A stretch of DNA of 64,000 bases from CAIXSC01 sp046349915 (GTDB lineage Bacteria; Planctomycetota; Planctomycetia; Pirellulales; Pirellulaceae), in contig JAXMBL010000007.1 of the NCBI GenBank assembly GCA_046349915.1, positions 62,001 to 126,000 of the forward strand, in the 5' to 3' direction. Below the pieces are notes generated by a model. It worked only from the letters and a program-made list of their open reading frames with translations, ran no database searches and was not told the origin of the DNA. Positions 46,070 to 55,277 of this stretch are shown here, in pieces (the first letter of the stretch is position 1; each line of letters starts with the position of its first letter). Made by a program: the position numbers and the translations under genes.

Positions 46070-47284
46070 ATGTCGAGCAAGGCGCCTCTGGATGCTGATC
46101 AGCTTCGTCGCTGGCGACTCATTCTGGGTTCGGATGCGCAAGATTCCTTGAACGGACTCGGGGCGGACCAGTTGAGCCTGAGTGCGGATCAGAAGCTCAT
46201 GGATGAGGCGCTGGCGGCCATCTATGACGAGACGGAAGGGGCGGCGGACAATCGACGATCCGCGGGACTGAATGGCTCCGCGCCGCGACTCGCGAAGTGG
46301 CTTGGCGATATCCGCACTTATTTCACGGAAGATGTGGTTACGGTGATTCAGCAGGATGCCATCGATCGCAAGGGAATGAAGCAGTTGCTGTTCGAACCGG
46401 AGCTGCTCAAGAATGTGCAGCCCAACGTGCAACTCGTCGGTACTCTCATGGCACTCAAAGGACAAATCCCGGAGCGGACGAAAGAGACGGCAAGAATGGT
46501 GGTTCGCTCCGTCGTCGATCAGATTCGGTTGGCGTTGGAGCAAAAGATCCGACAGGCGGTGACGGGCGCGCTCAATCGCCGTGAACATTCACCACTGCCT
46601 CACGTCAGCTCGATCGATTGGAAGTGGACCATTGGACGCAATTTGAAAAACTACAACCCCAGCCTGAAGACGCTGATTCCCGAGCGAGTTTATTTCTACT
46701 CGCGAGCTCAGCGGACGAATAACTGGACGGTGATTGTAGATATGGATCAAAGTGGTTCCATGGCGGATTCCGTGGTTTACGGCGCCGTCTGCGGCTCGAT
46801 TTTCGCCAGCCTCCCCGCGCTGGAAACCCACGTGGTGGCGTTCGACACCGAAGTTGTCGACCTGACCGAGAACTGTGGCGACGATCCGGTGGACATGATC
46901 TTTGGCACGCAATTGGGAGGTGGCACGGACATCAACAAGTCGGTTGCTTATTGCGAGAAGTTCATTCAAGAGCCTTCGCGAACGCTGTTTATTCTGATTA
47001 CGGACCTGTTTGAGGGAGGCAATCAAGCACAACTTGTTCGTCGATTGGGAGAGATGCGTGCGTCGGGAGTGCGAGCCATTTGTTTACTCGCGCTCTCGGA
47101 CAGCGGCGTCCCTAGCTACGACGAGAACTTGGCGAAGAAACTCGCGGCTTTGGGAATTCCTTGTTTTGGCTGCACTCCTCAACGGTTACCCGAGTTACTA
47201 GAAGGGGCTCTGCGCGGAGCCGACCTCCAATTGTTGGCGAAGCGCGTCGCGGAAAAGTCAAGCTCTGCGGGGAAACGTGGCTGA
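46070..47284 (+). CDS. VWA domain protein (MoxR partner)
   Basis: The product has 404 residues from ATG 46070, which has AGGA eight bases upstream; ATG 46064 is too close and GTG/ATG forms further up lack a site. An N-terminal helical region (about 1-215) is followed by a von Willebrand A domain. Its MIDAS residues are complete: VDMDQSGSMADS (near 224), a Thr in QLGGGTDINKS (near 285) and Asp in LITDLFEGG (near 310). VWA proteins of this type act as metal-dependent adaptors for MoxR ATPases. The stop codon is directly followed, with no spacer, by the stop of the convergent DUF1080-CapA gene. Confidence 0.9.
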   Translation: MSSKAPLDADQLRRWRLILGSDAQDSLNGLGADQLSLSADQKLMDEALAAIYDETEGAADNRRSAGLNGSAPRLAKWLGDIRTYFTEDVVTVIQQDAIDRKGMKQLLFEPELLKNVQPNVQLVGTLMALKGQIPERTKETARMVVRSVVDQIRLALEQKIRQAVTGALNRREHSPLPHVSSIDWKWTIGRNLKNYNPSLKTLIPERVYFYSRAQRTNNWTVIVDMDQSGSMADSVVYGAVCGSIFASLPALETHVVAFDTEVVDLTENCGDDPVDMIFGTQLGGGTDINKSVAYCEKFIQEPSRTLFILITDLFEGGNQAQLVRRLGEMRASGVRAICLLALSDSGVPSYDENLAKKLAALGIPCFGCTPQRLPELLEGALRGADLQLLAKRVAEKSSSAGKRG

Positions 47285-48946
47285 TTAGTTCGCCTTGAGC
47301 AGGGTGAGAGGCGAATCGATCAGCCCGCGACGCTCTTCGATCCGCGGCGAGCCCGCTTGCCCCGAGGGGCTCCTGGCTTCTCGCTCTAAATGAGGAATAC
47401 CATCGTCATCCATGTGAGCAACGACGGTGTCCCACGCGACAACTCCCTGCTTGTTCATCCGCATACGGAGGACCCAGCCGATGCGTTCTGGACCTTCGTC
47501 AAAGCCATCGAATACGAAGTTTCCAAGACTGTAGACAATCAATTTGCCTTTGTAGTATTCGACTTCTTGCGTGACGTGAGGATGAGCGCCCACGACGGCG
47601 TCCGCGCCTACGTCAATCATCATGCGTGCGAACTGTTTCTGCCGAGCGCTTGCAGGCTCCTGTTCCCAGCCCCAGTGCATGTAGGGAATCACCAGATCCG
47701 CACGGTGACGAGTGCGCGCGGAACGAATGTCGGCCAGCACTTGCTCGTCAACGCCCCAAGCGACTCCTGGCCAATCGGGACCGGCTTCGAATCCCCGTGG
47801 TTTGAACTCGTTGTAACCCAGCAGCGCGATCCTCAGTCCTTTAATCTCCAGAATGTAGGGCATGCGAGCGTGTGCGCAATCTCGACCGCCGCCGAAGTAT
47901 TTGATCTGCTGTTTTTCGAGCAGATCGAGCTGCTCAAGGAATGCGGCATGGCCAAAATCGCCCGTGTGGTTGTTCGCCAGCGACACGATGCCAAAGTGAC
48001 GCTTCAAGACAGGAAGGACTGACGGATGAGCGCGGAATGCGAAGGGCTTTTTAACTTCGTCTCCCTTGGTCGCGACGACACACTCGAGATTTCCGATCGT
48101 CGCATCGGCGGCACGCAACAGTTCGGCAAATTCATGGAACGGGTCGACGCCCCGCGCGATTGCTTTCCCCGGTAGATCGTCCAGCATGATGTCGCCAGCG
48201 TAGATTAATTGAAAATCGTTGGCGGTTGGCGCGACCGCATCGAGTGTCTCGGGTGCAACGGTCTGTTCCTGATCCGCCTCAATCGATTCTGGCGAACCGA
48301 GAGGCTTAATGCGGATCTTGCGGTATTGGGCCTCCGTCGGCTCTCCTCCGTGGATCTGTAGTCCAATGATCCCTCGCTTGGCGATCGATGGATCGGTTTC
48401 GGTGTAGTCGACTGTTTGCACTCCATTGACCCAGATTTCAATGTGTGAGCCCACGCAGCGAATGACCAGATCGTTCCATCCGTGAGGTCGAGCTGCTTTG
48501 GCGGCCGTCTCAGGGTTGGTCTCGACCAGAAACTTGTTGCGACGCGATTCGTCGTACAGCATTCCCCAGATAGGCCGATCGTTCATCGTGCCCATGTCGC
48601 ACTGGTATCCGCTTACTTCATGATGCTTCGGAACTCGCTGGCTACGGAACTGGACGCCGGCGTTTTGACCATCGCCGCGAATTCGAGCCTGGAGACGCAA
48701 TTCGAAATCGCCATACTGTTTCTTCGAGCAAAGAAACTCATTGTGTGCGATGGGCGTGTAAAGGTTTCCGGCGAAGATTGCACCATCCTCGACGCGAAAC
48801 GTTCGCAAGTTGCCTTCCCAGCCATCCAGCGATTTTCCATCAAAAATCAACGTAAAGCCGGGCTCGACGACAAAGTCGTCTCCTAGCGTGATCGTAGTGA
48901 AGAGCAGGGCGAGAAAGATCGACGCAGGAAATCGACAAACGCTCAT
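47285..48946 (-). CDS. DUF1080 (3-keto-disaccharide hydrolase-type) and CapA-type fusion protein
   Basis: The product has 553 residues with a signal peptide (MSVCRFPASIFLALLFTTIT). The first part (about 30-215) is DUF1080, a concanavalin-like fold found in planctomycete glycan proteins (FTLIFDGKSLDGWEGN, HGWNDLVIRCVGSHIEIWVN, AKRGIIGLQIHGGEPTEAQY). The second (about 245-510) is CapA, a metallophosphatase-like fold linked to poly-gamma-glutamate capsule synthesis, with AGDIMLDD, GNLECVV, SLANNHTGDFG, IPYMHWGWEQE, GAHPHVTQ and YSLGNFVFDG. Both domains look intact. A combined DUF1080-CapA is unusual. Substrate is unknown; a cell-surface polymer or glycan is likely. Confidence 0.85.
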   Translation of the reverse strand: MSVCRFPASIFLALLFTTITLGDDFVVEPGFTLIFDGKSLDGWEGNLRTFRVEDGAIFAGNLYTPIAHNEFLCSKKQYGDFELRLQARIRGDGQNAGVQFRSQRVPKHHEVSGYQCDMGTMNDRPIWGMLYDESRRNKFLVETNPETAAKAARPHGWNDLVIRCVGSHIEIWVNGVQTVDYTETDPSIAKRGIIGLQIHGGEPTEAQYRKIRIKPLGSPESIEADQEQTVAPETLDAVAPTANDFQLIYAGDIMLDDLPGKAIARGVDPFHEFAELLRAADATIGNLECVVATKGDEVKKPFAFRAHPSVLPVLKRHFGIVSLANNHTGDFGHAAFLEQLDLLEKQQIKYFGGGRDCAHARMPYILEIKGLRIALLGYNEFKPRGFEAGPDWPGVAWGVDEQVLADIRSARTRHRADLVIPYMHWGWEQEPASARQKQFARMMIDVGADAVVGAHPHVTQEVEYYKGKLIVYSLGNFVFDGFDEGPERIGWVLRMRMNKQGVVAWDTVVAHMDDDGIPHLEREARSPSGQAGSPRIEERRGLIDSPLTLLKAN

Positions 48947-49037
48947 GGGGATGCACGCTCCGTGGCAGGTGAATTAGCTCGCTATTCGATTATGTGGGGT
49001 TCTTGTTTTGCGCTGTGACCCAGCACGAGACGTTACG

Positions 49038-50156
49038 TTACTTACTGTTCTTCAACAGTTCGACCATGGCTCGTCCCATCGCCTCGCCGACATCCATGTA
49101 GACTTCCGCTTTGCCGCCGTAGTGGCCATTGCCGCTGCCGCCTTGAGCCATGGGGTGGGTGTAGATCGTTGCGACGTTGCCGCGAAAGTCGGGATACTTG
49201 CCGCTCGCGCCGTCGACTGCGAGATGAGCATCGAGCACCAAGCCGGTCGGGCCGCTCGTCCCCTTTACGGCTTCCCCGAGCGTGCCACAGACAAACTTGG
49301 CATTCGGCGAGTTGAATTCCTTGCGCAGCGCCTTGATGAAAGCGACGAGGTTTTTCTCATAATGGGCGGCATGACCCGCATTGCCCGCGTCCCGCTCCCC
49401 TTGCCAGAAAAAGAATCCAGCGACCTCGTAGGACTTCGCGCCAGGGTAGTGCTTTTCGAGCTCTGACAGAGCCTTTTTGGCATCCCCAATGTCGAAATCC
49501 CACTGTTTGCCTGCATACCAGTCGATTGGTTTTCCCTTCTTGTCCACCCATGGCGCGGGTTCGGTCTGGAGCCCCTTCGCGGGATCCATCGCCCAGAACT
49601 CGGGCTTATCCTTGTAGCCCGCATACACCAGCTTTTGTTCCACGCCAGCCTTGTCTTTCGTGACGAACTCCGATCGCTCGCTGCCTGGCGGCAAGAGATC
49701 CCATCCCAGTGCTCGGTTGCCGATACAGCACTTGAGAATCATGACAGGCGAGTCAATCGCATCGCCCAGCGGATGTCCGATGCCGTATTCGGGGCCAACA
49801 TTACCGCCCGACACCTTCATCCATTCATTGCGGAGCGGTCCTCTGCCCGACATGTATTGCACATAGCGAACATCTTTTCGCTCCGCCCATGCTCCCGCGT
49901 CGTCGACGAGATACTGGTACTTCTTCTTTTCCTTGACGGCATGCTCTAGCGAGATCTCGCTCCCCTTCACTTTGCCAAGCCCCACCATGTTCGACTGGCC
50001 GAGCAGAATGAACACCTGCACTGGTTTGGTCATGTCGGCAGGTTTGTCATCTGGCCGCGGAATCGACGGAGCGGCGTCTTGCGCAAACACGGCTGCCGAT
50101 GTGAACGCCAAAGCGGCTGCAAGGATCACGGAGAAAGTAATGACGAGCTTCTTCAC
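49038..50156 (-). CDS. SASA-type secreted carbohydrate esterase
   Basis: The product has 372 residues from GTG 50156, with AAAAGGAG about five bases upstream. A signal peptide ends near TSAAVFAQDA. The SGNH/SASA (DUF303, sialate O-acetylesterase-type) motifs are FILLGQSNMVG (Ser nucleophile in GQSNMVG), a WQGERDAGNAG block, and NGHYGGKAEVYMDVGEAM with the catalytic His in the GHY segment. These enzymes remove acetyl groups from polysaccharides. It is followed 91 bp downstream by the DUF1080-CapA gene. The substrate cannot be read from the sequence. Confidence 0.8.
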   Translation of the reverse strand: MKKLVITFSVILAAALAFTSAAVFAQDAAPSIPRPDDKPADMTKPVQVFILLGQSNMVGLGKVKGSEISLEHAVKEKKKYQYLVDDAGAWAERKDVRYVQYMSGRGPLRNEWMKVSGGNVGPEYGIGHPLGDAIDSPVMILKCCIGNRALGWDLLPPGSERSEFVTKDKAGVEQKLVYAGYKDKPEFWAMDPAKGLQTEPAPWVDKKGKPIDWYAGKQWDFDIGDAKKALSELEKHYPGAKSYEVAGFFFWQGERDAGNAGHAAHYEKNLVAFIKALRKEFNSPNAKFVCGTLGEAVKGTSGPTGLVLDAHLAVDGASGKYPDFRGNVATIYTHPMAQGGSGNGHYGGKAEVYMDVGEAMGRAMVELLKNSK

Positions 50157-50208
50157 GGAGTCTCCTTTTGGGGTTTATTAGTCTTAGGCTTGGAAGGTGG
50201 TATTGAGA

Positions 50209-50754
50209 TCATCGCGGCGGCTTGGACCCGAGTTTCTCAGCCATCAGCTTTTCGAACTGTGCATAACTGAGACGGTCAGAATTGTTCTTGCCGACGTAAC
50301 GGAAGAGTTCTTTGCCCGAGCGATCGATGGCGACGAGCGCCGGGAAATGGACCGTCTGACCATGAAACTGATAACCGAAGGGAATGTTAAAGGCTTTAGC
50401 CAACTTCGCATCGGCGTCACGGTAGATGACCGGCAGTTGCTTTAGGTCCTTGGCATCGAGATGTGAAGCCCATTTCTTGATTTCCTCGGTGCTGTCAGGT
50501 TTGAGGAAGAGATGGATAACTTCCGGGTTGGCGGCTGACTTGGCGGCGTATTCGCGAGTGTGCTTGAGGCAAACGGGACATTCGGTCTTCAGCAAGAAGT
50601 GAAGAACGATGACTTGGCTCTTGGCTCCCGAAAGCTTGAACTTCGTACCGTGTGTTGGCGACTCCACCGTGAAGTCGGCGGGAGCCGCCGCAGAAACGGC
50701 CGCCAGTCCAAGAAGCAAGAACACGGGTAAGCGGCGCATGTTTTTCATGAACAT
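50209..50754 (-). CDS. Secreted redoxin-type (thioredoxin-fold) protein
   Basis: The product has 181 residues. A signal peptide (MRRLPVFLLLGLAAVSAAAP) follows three alternative starts at 50754, 50748 and 50739. The thioredoxin fold is shown by VIVLHFLLKTECPVCLKHTR, where CPVC is the likely redox pair (near 60-63), the QLPVIYRDADAKLAKAFNIP stretch, and PALVAIDRSGKELFRYVG. The family reduces disulfides or peroxides in the periplasm. It lies 36 bp downstream of the SUMF1-kinase gene. Confidence 0.8.
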   Translation of the reverse strand: MFMKNMRRLPVFLLLGLAAVSAAAPADFTVESPTHGTKFKLSGAKSQVIVLHFLLKTECPVCLKHTREYAAKSAANPEVIHLFLKPDSTEEIKKWASHLDAKDLKQLPVIYRDADAKLAKAFNIPFGYQFHGQTVHFPALVAIDRSGKELFRYVGKNNSDRLSYAQFEKLMAEKLGSKPPR

Positions 50755-50790
50755 AAGAGATCAGTTCCTGGATTGGACTTCGCGACTCAT

Positions 50791-53700
50791 TTACGGCGAG
50801 GTGGACGGACGGTCCACGCAAACGCGAAAGCCGTATTCCGGCAACGCGTCCTTTTCACCAATCGAACGGCGGAATGCAACATGGCAGCCTTGTTGACCGC
50901 TTCGAAGGCCGCCGCCTCGCATCACTCGAACTCGCCCCGATTCCGGCCCTTGAGGATCATCAACGACTGTATTGCTTCTCTTGGCGTAGGCTTGTGCGTC
51001 GTGCCAATCTTGACACCACTCCCACACGTTGCCGTGTACATCGTAAAGGCCAAAGGGGTTGGGCGGCAGTTTTCCTACCGTATGAGAAATGCCATGCGAA
51101 TTGGTTGCATACCACGCGTAGTTCGCCAACTTCTTGGGATCGTCGCCGTGAAACCAAGCCGTCGTCGTGCCTGCTCGACACGCCCACTCCCATTCGGCTT
51201 CGGTGGGCAAGCGATATCCGTTCCCCTTTTTCAGCGTGACCCGGTTGTTTGTTAACTCGTAGGCGGGGCTGCGCATTTCGTGGAGGCTCAGATTGTTGCA
51301 GAATGCCACTGCGGCGCGATAGGAGATCATCTCAACGGGAAATTGGCGGTTATCCTCATCCTTGAGCAGTTCTTTTCCTTCACCGCTTGGCGAAAAGTGC
51401 GAAGGATTCTCGCCCATGATCTGTTCGAACTGAGCTTGGGTGACTTCGAAGGCGCCCAAGTAAAACGCCTTCGTCAACCTTACTCGATGAGGTGGTGCGG
51501 AACTCAGGGCCATTTCTCGATGGATTGGGTCATCGGCCTGGGTTGCCCCGATCGCTTCCGCCTCTTTGAGGTCTAGGCCCATCGTGAACTCGCCGGGTGG
51601 GATCAGTTGAAACTTCATCCCAATCGAGTTGGTCAGTTCAGCGGGCGACTGCAAGTAGGTAGCCCAGGCTTCTTGTGACTTCTTGGCCTGGTCGGCGTCG
51701 AACGGGGCGATCGCGACTGCTGGCGTTTCTGATGAGGCAGATTTCATGGACCGACGGACAGAATCGATACTCAAGGCAACGCGAAAACCGTAATCGTGTA
51801 GAGTTCCCTTCGCGCCGATCGCTCGGCGAATCGCCGAGCGAAGATCTTGTTGACTGCTGCCTGAGCCGCCACCCCGCAAGACTCGCAGGTTTCCTTTTTC
51901 GGGGCCCTGAGGATCATCGGTGACGCGGTCTTTTCGTTCGGCATACGTTTGATGGCCGTGCCAATCCTGACACCATTCCCACACGTTGCCGTGCATGTCG
52001 TAGAGGCCAAAGGGATTGGCTCGCAATTGTCCCACCGCATTCGAAACGCGATTGGCGTTTGGCACATACCACGCGACTTCACTCAACTTTTGTCGATCGT
52101 CGCCGTTGACCCACAAAGTTAGTGTGCCCGCACGACAAGACCATTCCCATTCGGCTTCGGTGGGCAATCGATAACCGCTTCCCGACTGTATGGTCAATTG
52201 GTCGCCGGACAGAGAATAAACGGGTTGTTGTGATTCCTGCTGACTCAATTGGATGCAGAATGCGGCTGCATCGTTGAACGAGACCATTTCGACAGGAAAC
52301 TGTCGAGTATCCTTGTCCTTAACGAGTTCTTTGCCGCCGCCCGTCGCGGAAAAGTGCGCCGGGTTAACGCCCATCACCTGTGCGTACTGGGCCTGGGTGA
52401 CTTCATGAGTTCCCATGTAGAAAGGCTGGGTGAGTCTTACTTGGTGTGTGGGAGAGGCACTAGTTGCCATGACTCGGTAGGCCGGGTCTTTGGCGTTCAA
52501 CTGAGCGATCGATTCGGCTTCGTTCAAAGGCATGCCCATGGTGAACTCGCCCGGCGGTACCAGCCGGAACTTCATGCCAATGGAGTTTGTGAATTCGCTC
52601 GGCAAACCCAAATGCTTGGCCCAAGCCGCCTGATACTCGCGCGCCTTCGCTTCGTCGAAAGGGGCTACTGCAAAGGTTGGTGCTGGGCTTGTAGGGACGG
52701 AAGAGGAAAGGCCCGTCGTGGTTGACGGTATGCGGTCTTTCGTTGGAGGCGTCTTGCCATTGCTCGCCTTACCTTGGATCGCCTTGCCATCGCTCACGTT
52801 GGCGACTACCTTGCCATCTTGCTGTAATTCGACCGTCGCCCCTTTCGGTGCGATGATTTCGGTAGTCGACCCATCGGGGTTGACGATCTTGATGACAATC
52901 ACCCCGAGCAACACGAACAGCGCGGCTGATCCTCCTAGGACCAACAGCCCTAGCGAATTGCGCCGCTGCGGTGGCTTAGTTTGGGTTTGGGGATTCGAGG
53001 GAATTCGGAGATCAACTTGCGTTGCCGGTGTGGTCGATAGGGCAACCGTACCCGAGGTCGCAGGACTGGTTGACGTCCTTTCGTTTGGCGCGGACTCTAG
53101 ATCGAGTAGAGGCATGTCGGCATTGTGGGTGAGAGACGCTTCGGGAGGGTGGAGCCGCGAGATTTCTTTCAGCCGGTTGGCAACCTCTGTCGCCGACGAC
53201 AGTCGAGTGGAGGAATCCTTCTGCATCAGTTGGAGGTACAACTGATCAAGTTCGTCAGGCACATCGGATCGCAAATCGCGCAATCGAGGTGGTGATTCGA
53301 GGACGTGCCCCTTCATTTTTTGTCCCATCGTTGTATGGCGATCATCGCCAAAAGGCGCGCGACCAATGAGCAAGAAGAACAAGGTGCATCCTAATGCGTA
53401 CAAGTCGGCACGATGGTCGACCGAGTTCATATCGTCCCACTGTTCGGGCGCCATGAAGTCGGGCGTGCCGAGCACTTGACCTGTTTGGGTTAATTGCCTG
53501 GCTTCGGGGCCATCAGCCTGCAATCGAGCTAGCCCCAGATCGAGTACCTTGACTTGCCCTTGATTCGTGAGCAGCAAGTTAGAAGGCTTGATATCTCGAT
53601 GGATGAGGCCTTGAGCGTGCGCAGCCGCTAAGCCGAGGGCCGCCTGCCGGACCATCATGCAGGCGTCACCAATCGAGCGAGGTCCTCGCAGCTTGACGTA

Positions 53701-54141
53701 TTTCGACAGGTCAACGCCTTCCACATACTCCATGACCAAGAAGTGTAGGCCGCCGACTTCACGCGCATCCATGGCGCGGACGACATGCGGGTGATCCAGC
53801 TTTCCCACGGCTCGCATCTCGCGTTCGAATCTTCGGACCGCCTCGGGGTCTTGCATGAGGTGCGGAGGAAGTACCTTGAGAGCGACAAATTTGTCGAGCT
53901 TGACGTGGCGGGCTTTCCATACGGCGCCCATTCCTCCTTCACCCAGTTTCTCCATCAATTCGTAGGTGTCGAATCGACTGCCGACTGCGAGTTGAGGAAG
54001 AGTCTTCTGGGATGCAGGCGTCGCCTGGGACCGTGCGTCTAATGCCATTGTCGCTTGATCTACTTGCTTTGACTGCGTGGCGGGCGACTCAGGCGATTGG
54101 CTAGGATCTTCCAGGCCGTGAGTTGAACTCGGTTCCGTCAT
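50791..54141 (-). CDS. Ser/Thr protein kinase with two extracytoplasmic SUMF1/FGE-type domains
   Basis: The product has 1116 residues. The kinase domain spans about 60-325: loop KLGEGGMGAVWKARH, Lys89 in VALKVL, HRDIKPSN near 180, activation Asp in VLDLGLARLQ (DLG, a common variant) and PEQWDDM. A transmembrane helix at about 395-420 (LGLLVLGGSAALFVLLGVIV) is followed by two SUMF1/FGE-like domains at about 507-785 and 830-1115 (both have GMKFxLxPPGEFTMG and GFRVxxx). The formylglycine-generating catalytic Cys pair is not retained: the first copy has RGGGSGSSQQDL, the second GGGLRSGQQGCHV with only one Cys, so neither is likely an active FGE. It precedes the redoxin gene by 36 bp and probably senses an extracellular ligand. 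Confidence 0.9.
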   Translation of the reverse strand: MTEPSSTHGLEDPSQSPESPATQSKQVDQATMALDARSQATPASQKTLPQLAVGSRFDTYELMEKLGEGGMGAVWKARHVKLDKFVALKVLPPHLMQDPEAVRRFEREMRAVGKLDHPHVVRAMDAREVGGLHFLVMEYVEGVDLSKYVKLRGPRSIGDACMMVRQAALGLAAAHAQGLIHRDIKPSNLLLTNQGQVKVLDLGLARLQADGPEARQLTQTGQVLGTPDFMAPEQWDDMNSVDHRADLYALGCTLFFLLIGRAPFGDDRHTTMGQKMKGHVLESPPRLRDLRSDVPDELDQLYLQLMQKDSSTRLSSATEVANRLKEISRLHPPEASLTHNADMPLLDLESAPNERTSTSPATSGTVALSTTPATQVDLRIPSNPQTQTKPPQRRNSLGLLVLGGSAALFVLLGVIVIKIVNPDGSTTEIIAPKGATVELQQDGKVVANVSDGKAIQGKASNGKTPPTKDRIPSTTTGLSSSVPTSPAPTFAVAPFDEAKAREYQAAWAKHLGLPSEFTNSIGMKFRLVPPGEFTMGMPLNEAESIAQLNAKDPAYRVMATSASPTHQVRLTQPFYMGTHEVTQAQYAQVMGVNPAHFSATGGGKELVKDKDTRQFPVEMVSFNDAAAFCIQLSQQESQQPVYSLSGDQLTIQSGSGYRLPTEAEWEWSCRAGTLTLWVNGDDRQKLSEVAWYVPNANRVSNAVGQLRANPFGLYDMHGNVWEWCQDWHGHQTYAERKDRVTDDPQGPEKGNLRVLRGGGSGSSQQDLRSAIRRAIGAKGTLHDYGFRVALSIDSVRRSMKSASSETPAVAIAPFDADQAKKSQEAWATYLQSPAELTNSIGMKFQLIPPGEFTMGLDLKEAEAIGATQADDPIHREMALSSAPPHRVRLTKAFYLGAFEVTQAQFEQIMGENPSHFSPSGEGKELLKDEDNRQFPVEMISYRAAVAFCNNLSLHEMRSPAYELTNNRVTLKKGNGYRLPTEAEWEWACRAGTTTAWFHGDDPKKLANYAWYATNSHGISHTVGKLPPNPFGLYDVHGNVWEWCQDWHDAQAYAKRSNTVVDDPQGPESGRVRVMRGGGLRSGQQGCHVAFRRSIGEKDALPEYGFRVCVDRPSTSP

Positions 54142-54252
54142 AAAAGATCCACTCGAGGAGGCCGCAGAGAAGACGGACGCCTTTACTAGGCGTTCGCAGG
54201 GACGATAGTATAGAACAGCAAATGGCGGAATCCTACCATTGGACCCTTGATA

Positions 54253-55158
54253 ATGAGCCGAGTGAGCGACCGTCGTCTGGGTGAATTGAAGCTCGAAAAC
54301 CTCTTGCTGGACGGTGCGACTGGCACGGAACTAAATCGACGAGGTATCGACACTCGAGTGCCTTTGTGGTCGGCTCGAGCGTTGACTAGCGATCAAGGGC
54401 TTCAGACGCTGCGCCAGATTCATCGGGACTACTTGGATTCAGGCGCGACCGTTATCACGGCCAATACCTTTCGCACTCATCGTCGAGCCTTGGCGAACAC
54501 CGGCTACGACTCGCAATCCTTGACACGACTTGCCGTGGAGGCTGCGAGAGATGCGATCGAGCAATGGGGAGGAATCGGACAAGTCGCCGGTTCCGTGGCG
54601 CCGCTGGAAGACTGTTATCGTCCCGACTTGGTTCCGTCCGAGAAAGCGTGTCGGGCTGAACATGCAGAGCGTCTCCAGCATCTCGCGGACGCTGGCGTGG
54701 ACCTGATTTTGATCGAGACGATGAACTCGATACGCGAAGCGGTCATTGCGGCTCAGTTAGCAGTCGCGACTGGCCTGCCCACTTGGGTCTGTTTTGTCTG
54801 CGGCCAAGATGGGCGGATTCTGTCAGGCGAATCGCTCACCTTGGCTGCCGAATTCCTTCTGCCACTTGGGATCGAGGCAATGGGAGTGAACTGCGGCCCA
54901 GCCGATTCACTTGGGAAGCCGCTGACAGAGTTGCGTGCCATCTGTGGTCCGGAGTTTCCGTTGGTGGCCTATGGCAACATTGGCTACGCCGACGCGAAGG
55001 AGGGGTGGGTGAATACGGATGCTGTCGATCCTGAGGTCTACGTTCGGTACGCCGAACGTTGGCCCGCTCAGATTCTTGGGGGATGTTGCGGGACAACCCC
55101 GGCGCACATTCGCCGCCTTCACGATTGGCGGCATGGCCACGGTCGCCAAACCCGCTAA
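54253..55158 (+). CDS. Homocysteine S-methyltransferase family protein
   Basis: The product has 301 residues from ATG 54253; TTG 54247 would add two residues. The homocysteine S-methyltransferase barrel is present: LLLDGATGTELNRRG at the N-terminus, SGATVITANTFRTHR, the first zinc-site Cys in MGVNCGPADS (near 215) and the paired Cys in ILGGCCGTTPAHIRRL (near 278). Together they bind the zinc that activates the thiol substrate. Members methylate homocysteine from S-methylmethionine or other donors. No MetE/MetH partner is nearby, and the specific donor cannot be called. The gene is divergent from the SUMF1 kinase. Confidence 0.85.
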   Translation: MSRVSDRRLGELKLENLLLDGATGTELNRRGIDTRVPLWSARALTSDQGLQTLRQIHRDYLDSGATVITANTFRTHRRALANTGYDSQSLTRLAVEAARDAIEQWGGIGQVAGSVAPLEDCYRPDLVPSEKACRAEHAERLQHLADAGVDLILIETMNSIREAVIAAQLAVATGLPTWVCFVCGQDGRILSGESLTLAAEFLLPLGIEAMGVNCGPADSLGKPLTELRAICGPEFPLVAYGNIGYADAKEGWVNTDAVDPEVYVRYAERWPAQILGGCCGTTPAHIRRLHDWRHGHGRQTR

Positions 55159-55277
55159 ATCCCAGGCAATCGCCCGATTATTTCCGGGGAAACTCGTGCC
55201 ATCGTTGTTGCCGCCCCATCTCCGACCCGTCATAACGATGAAACTTCTCTCGCGCGGAATCGAATAAAGGTGAGGCC

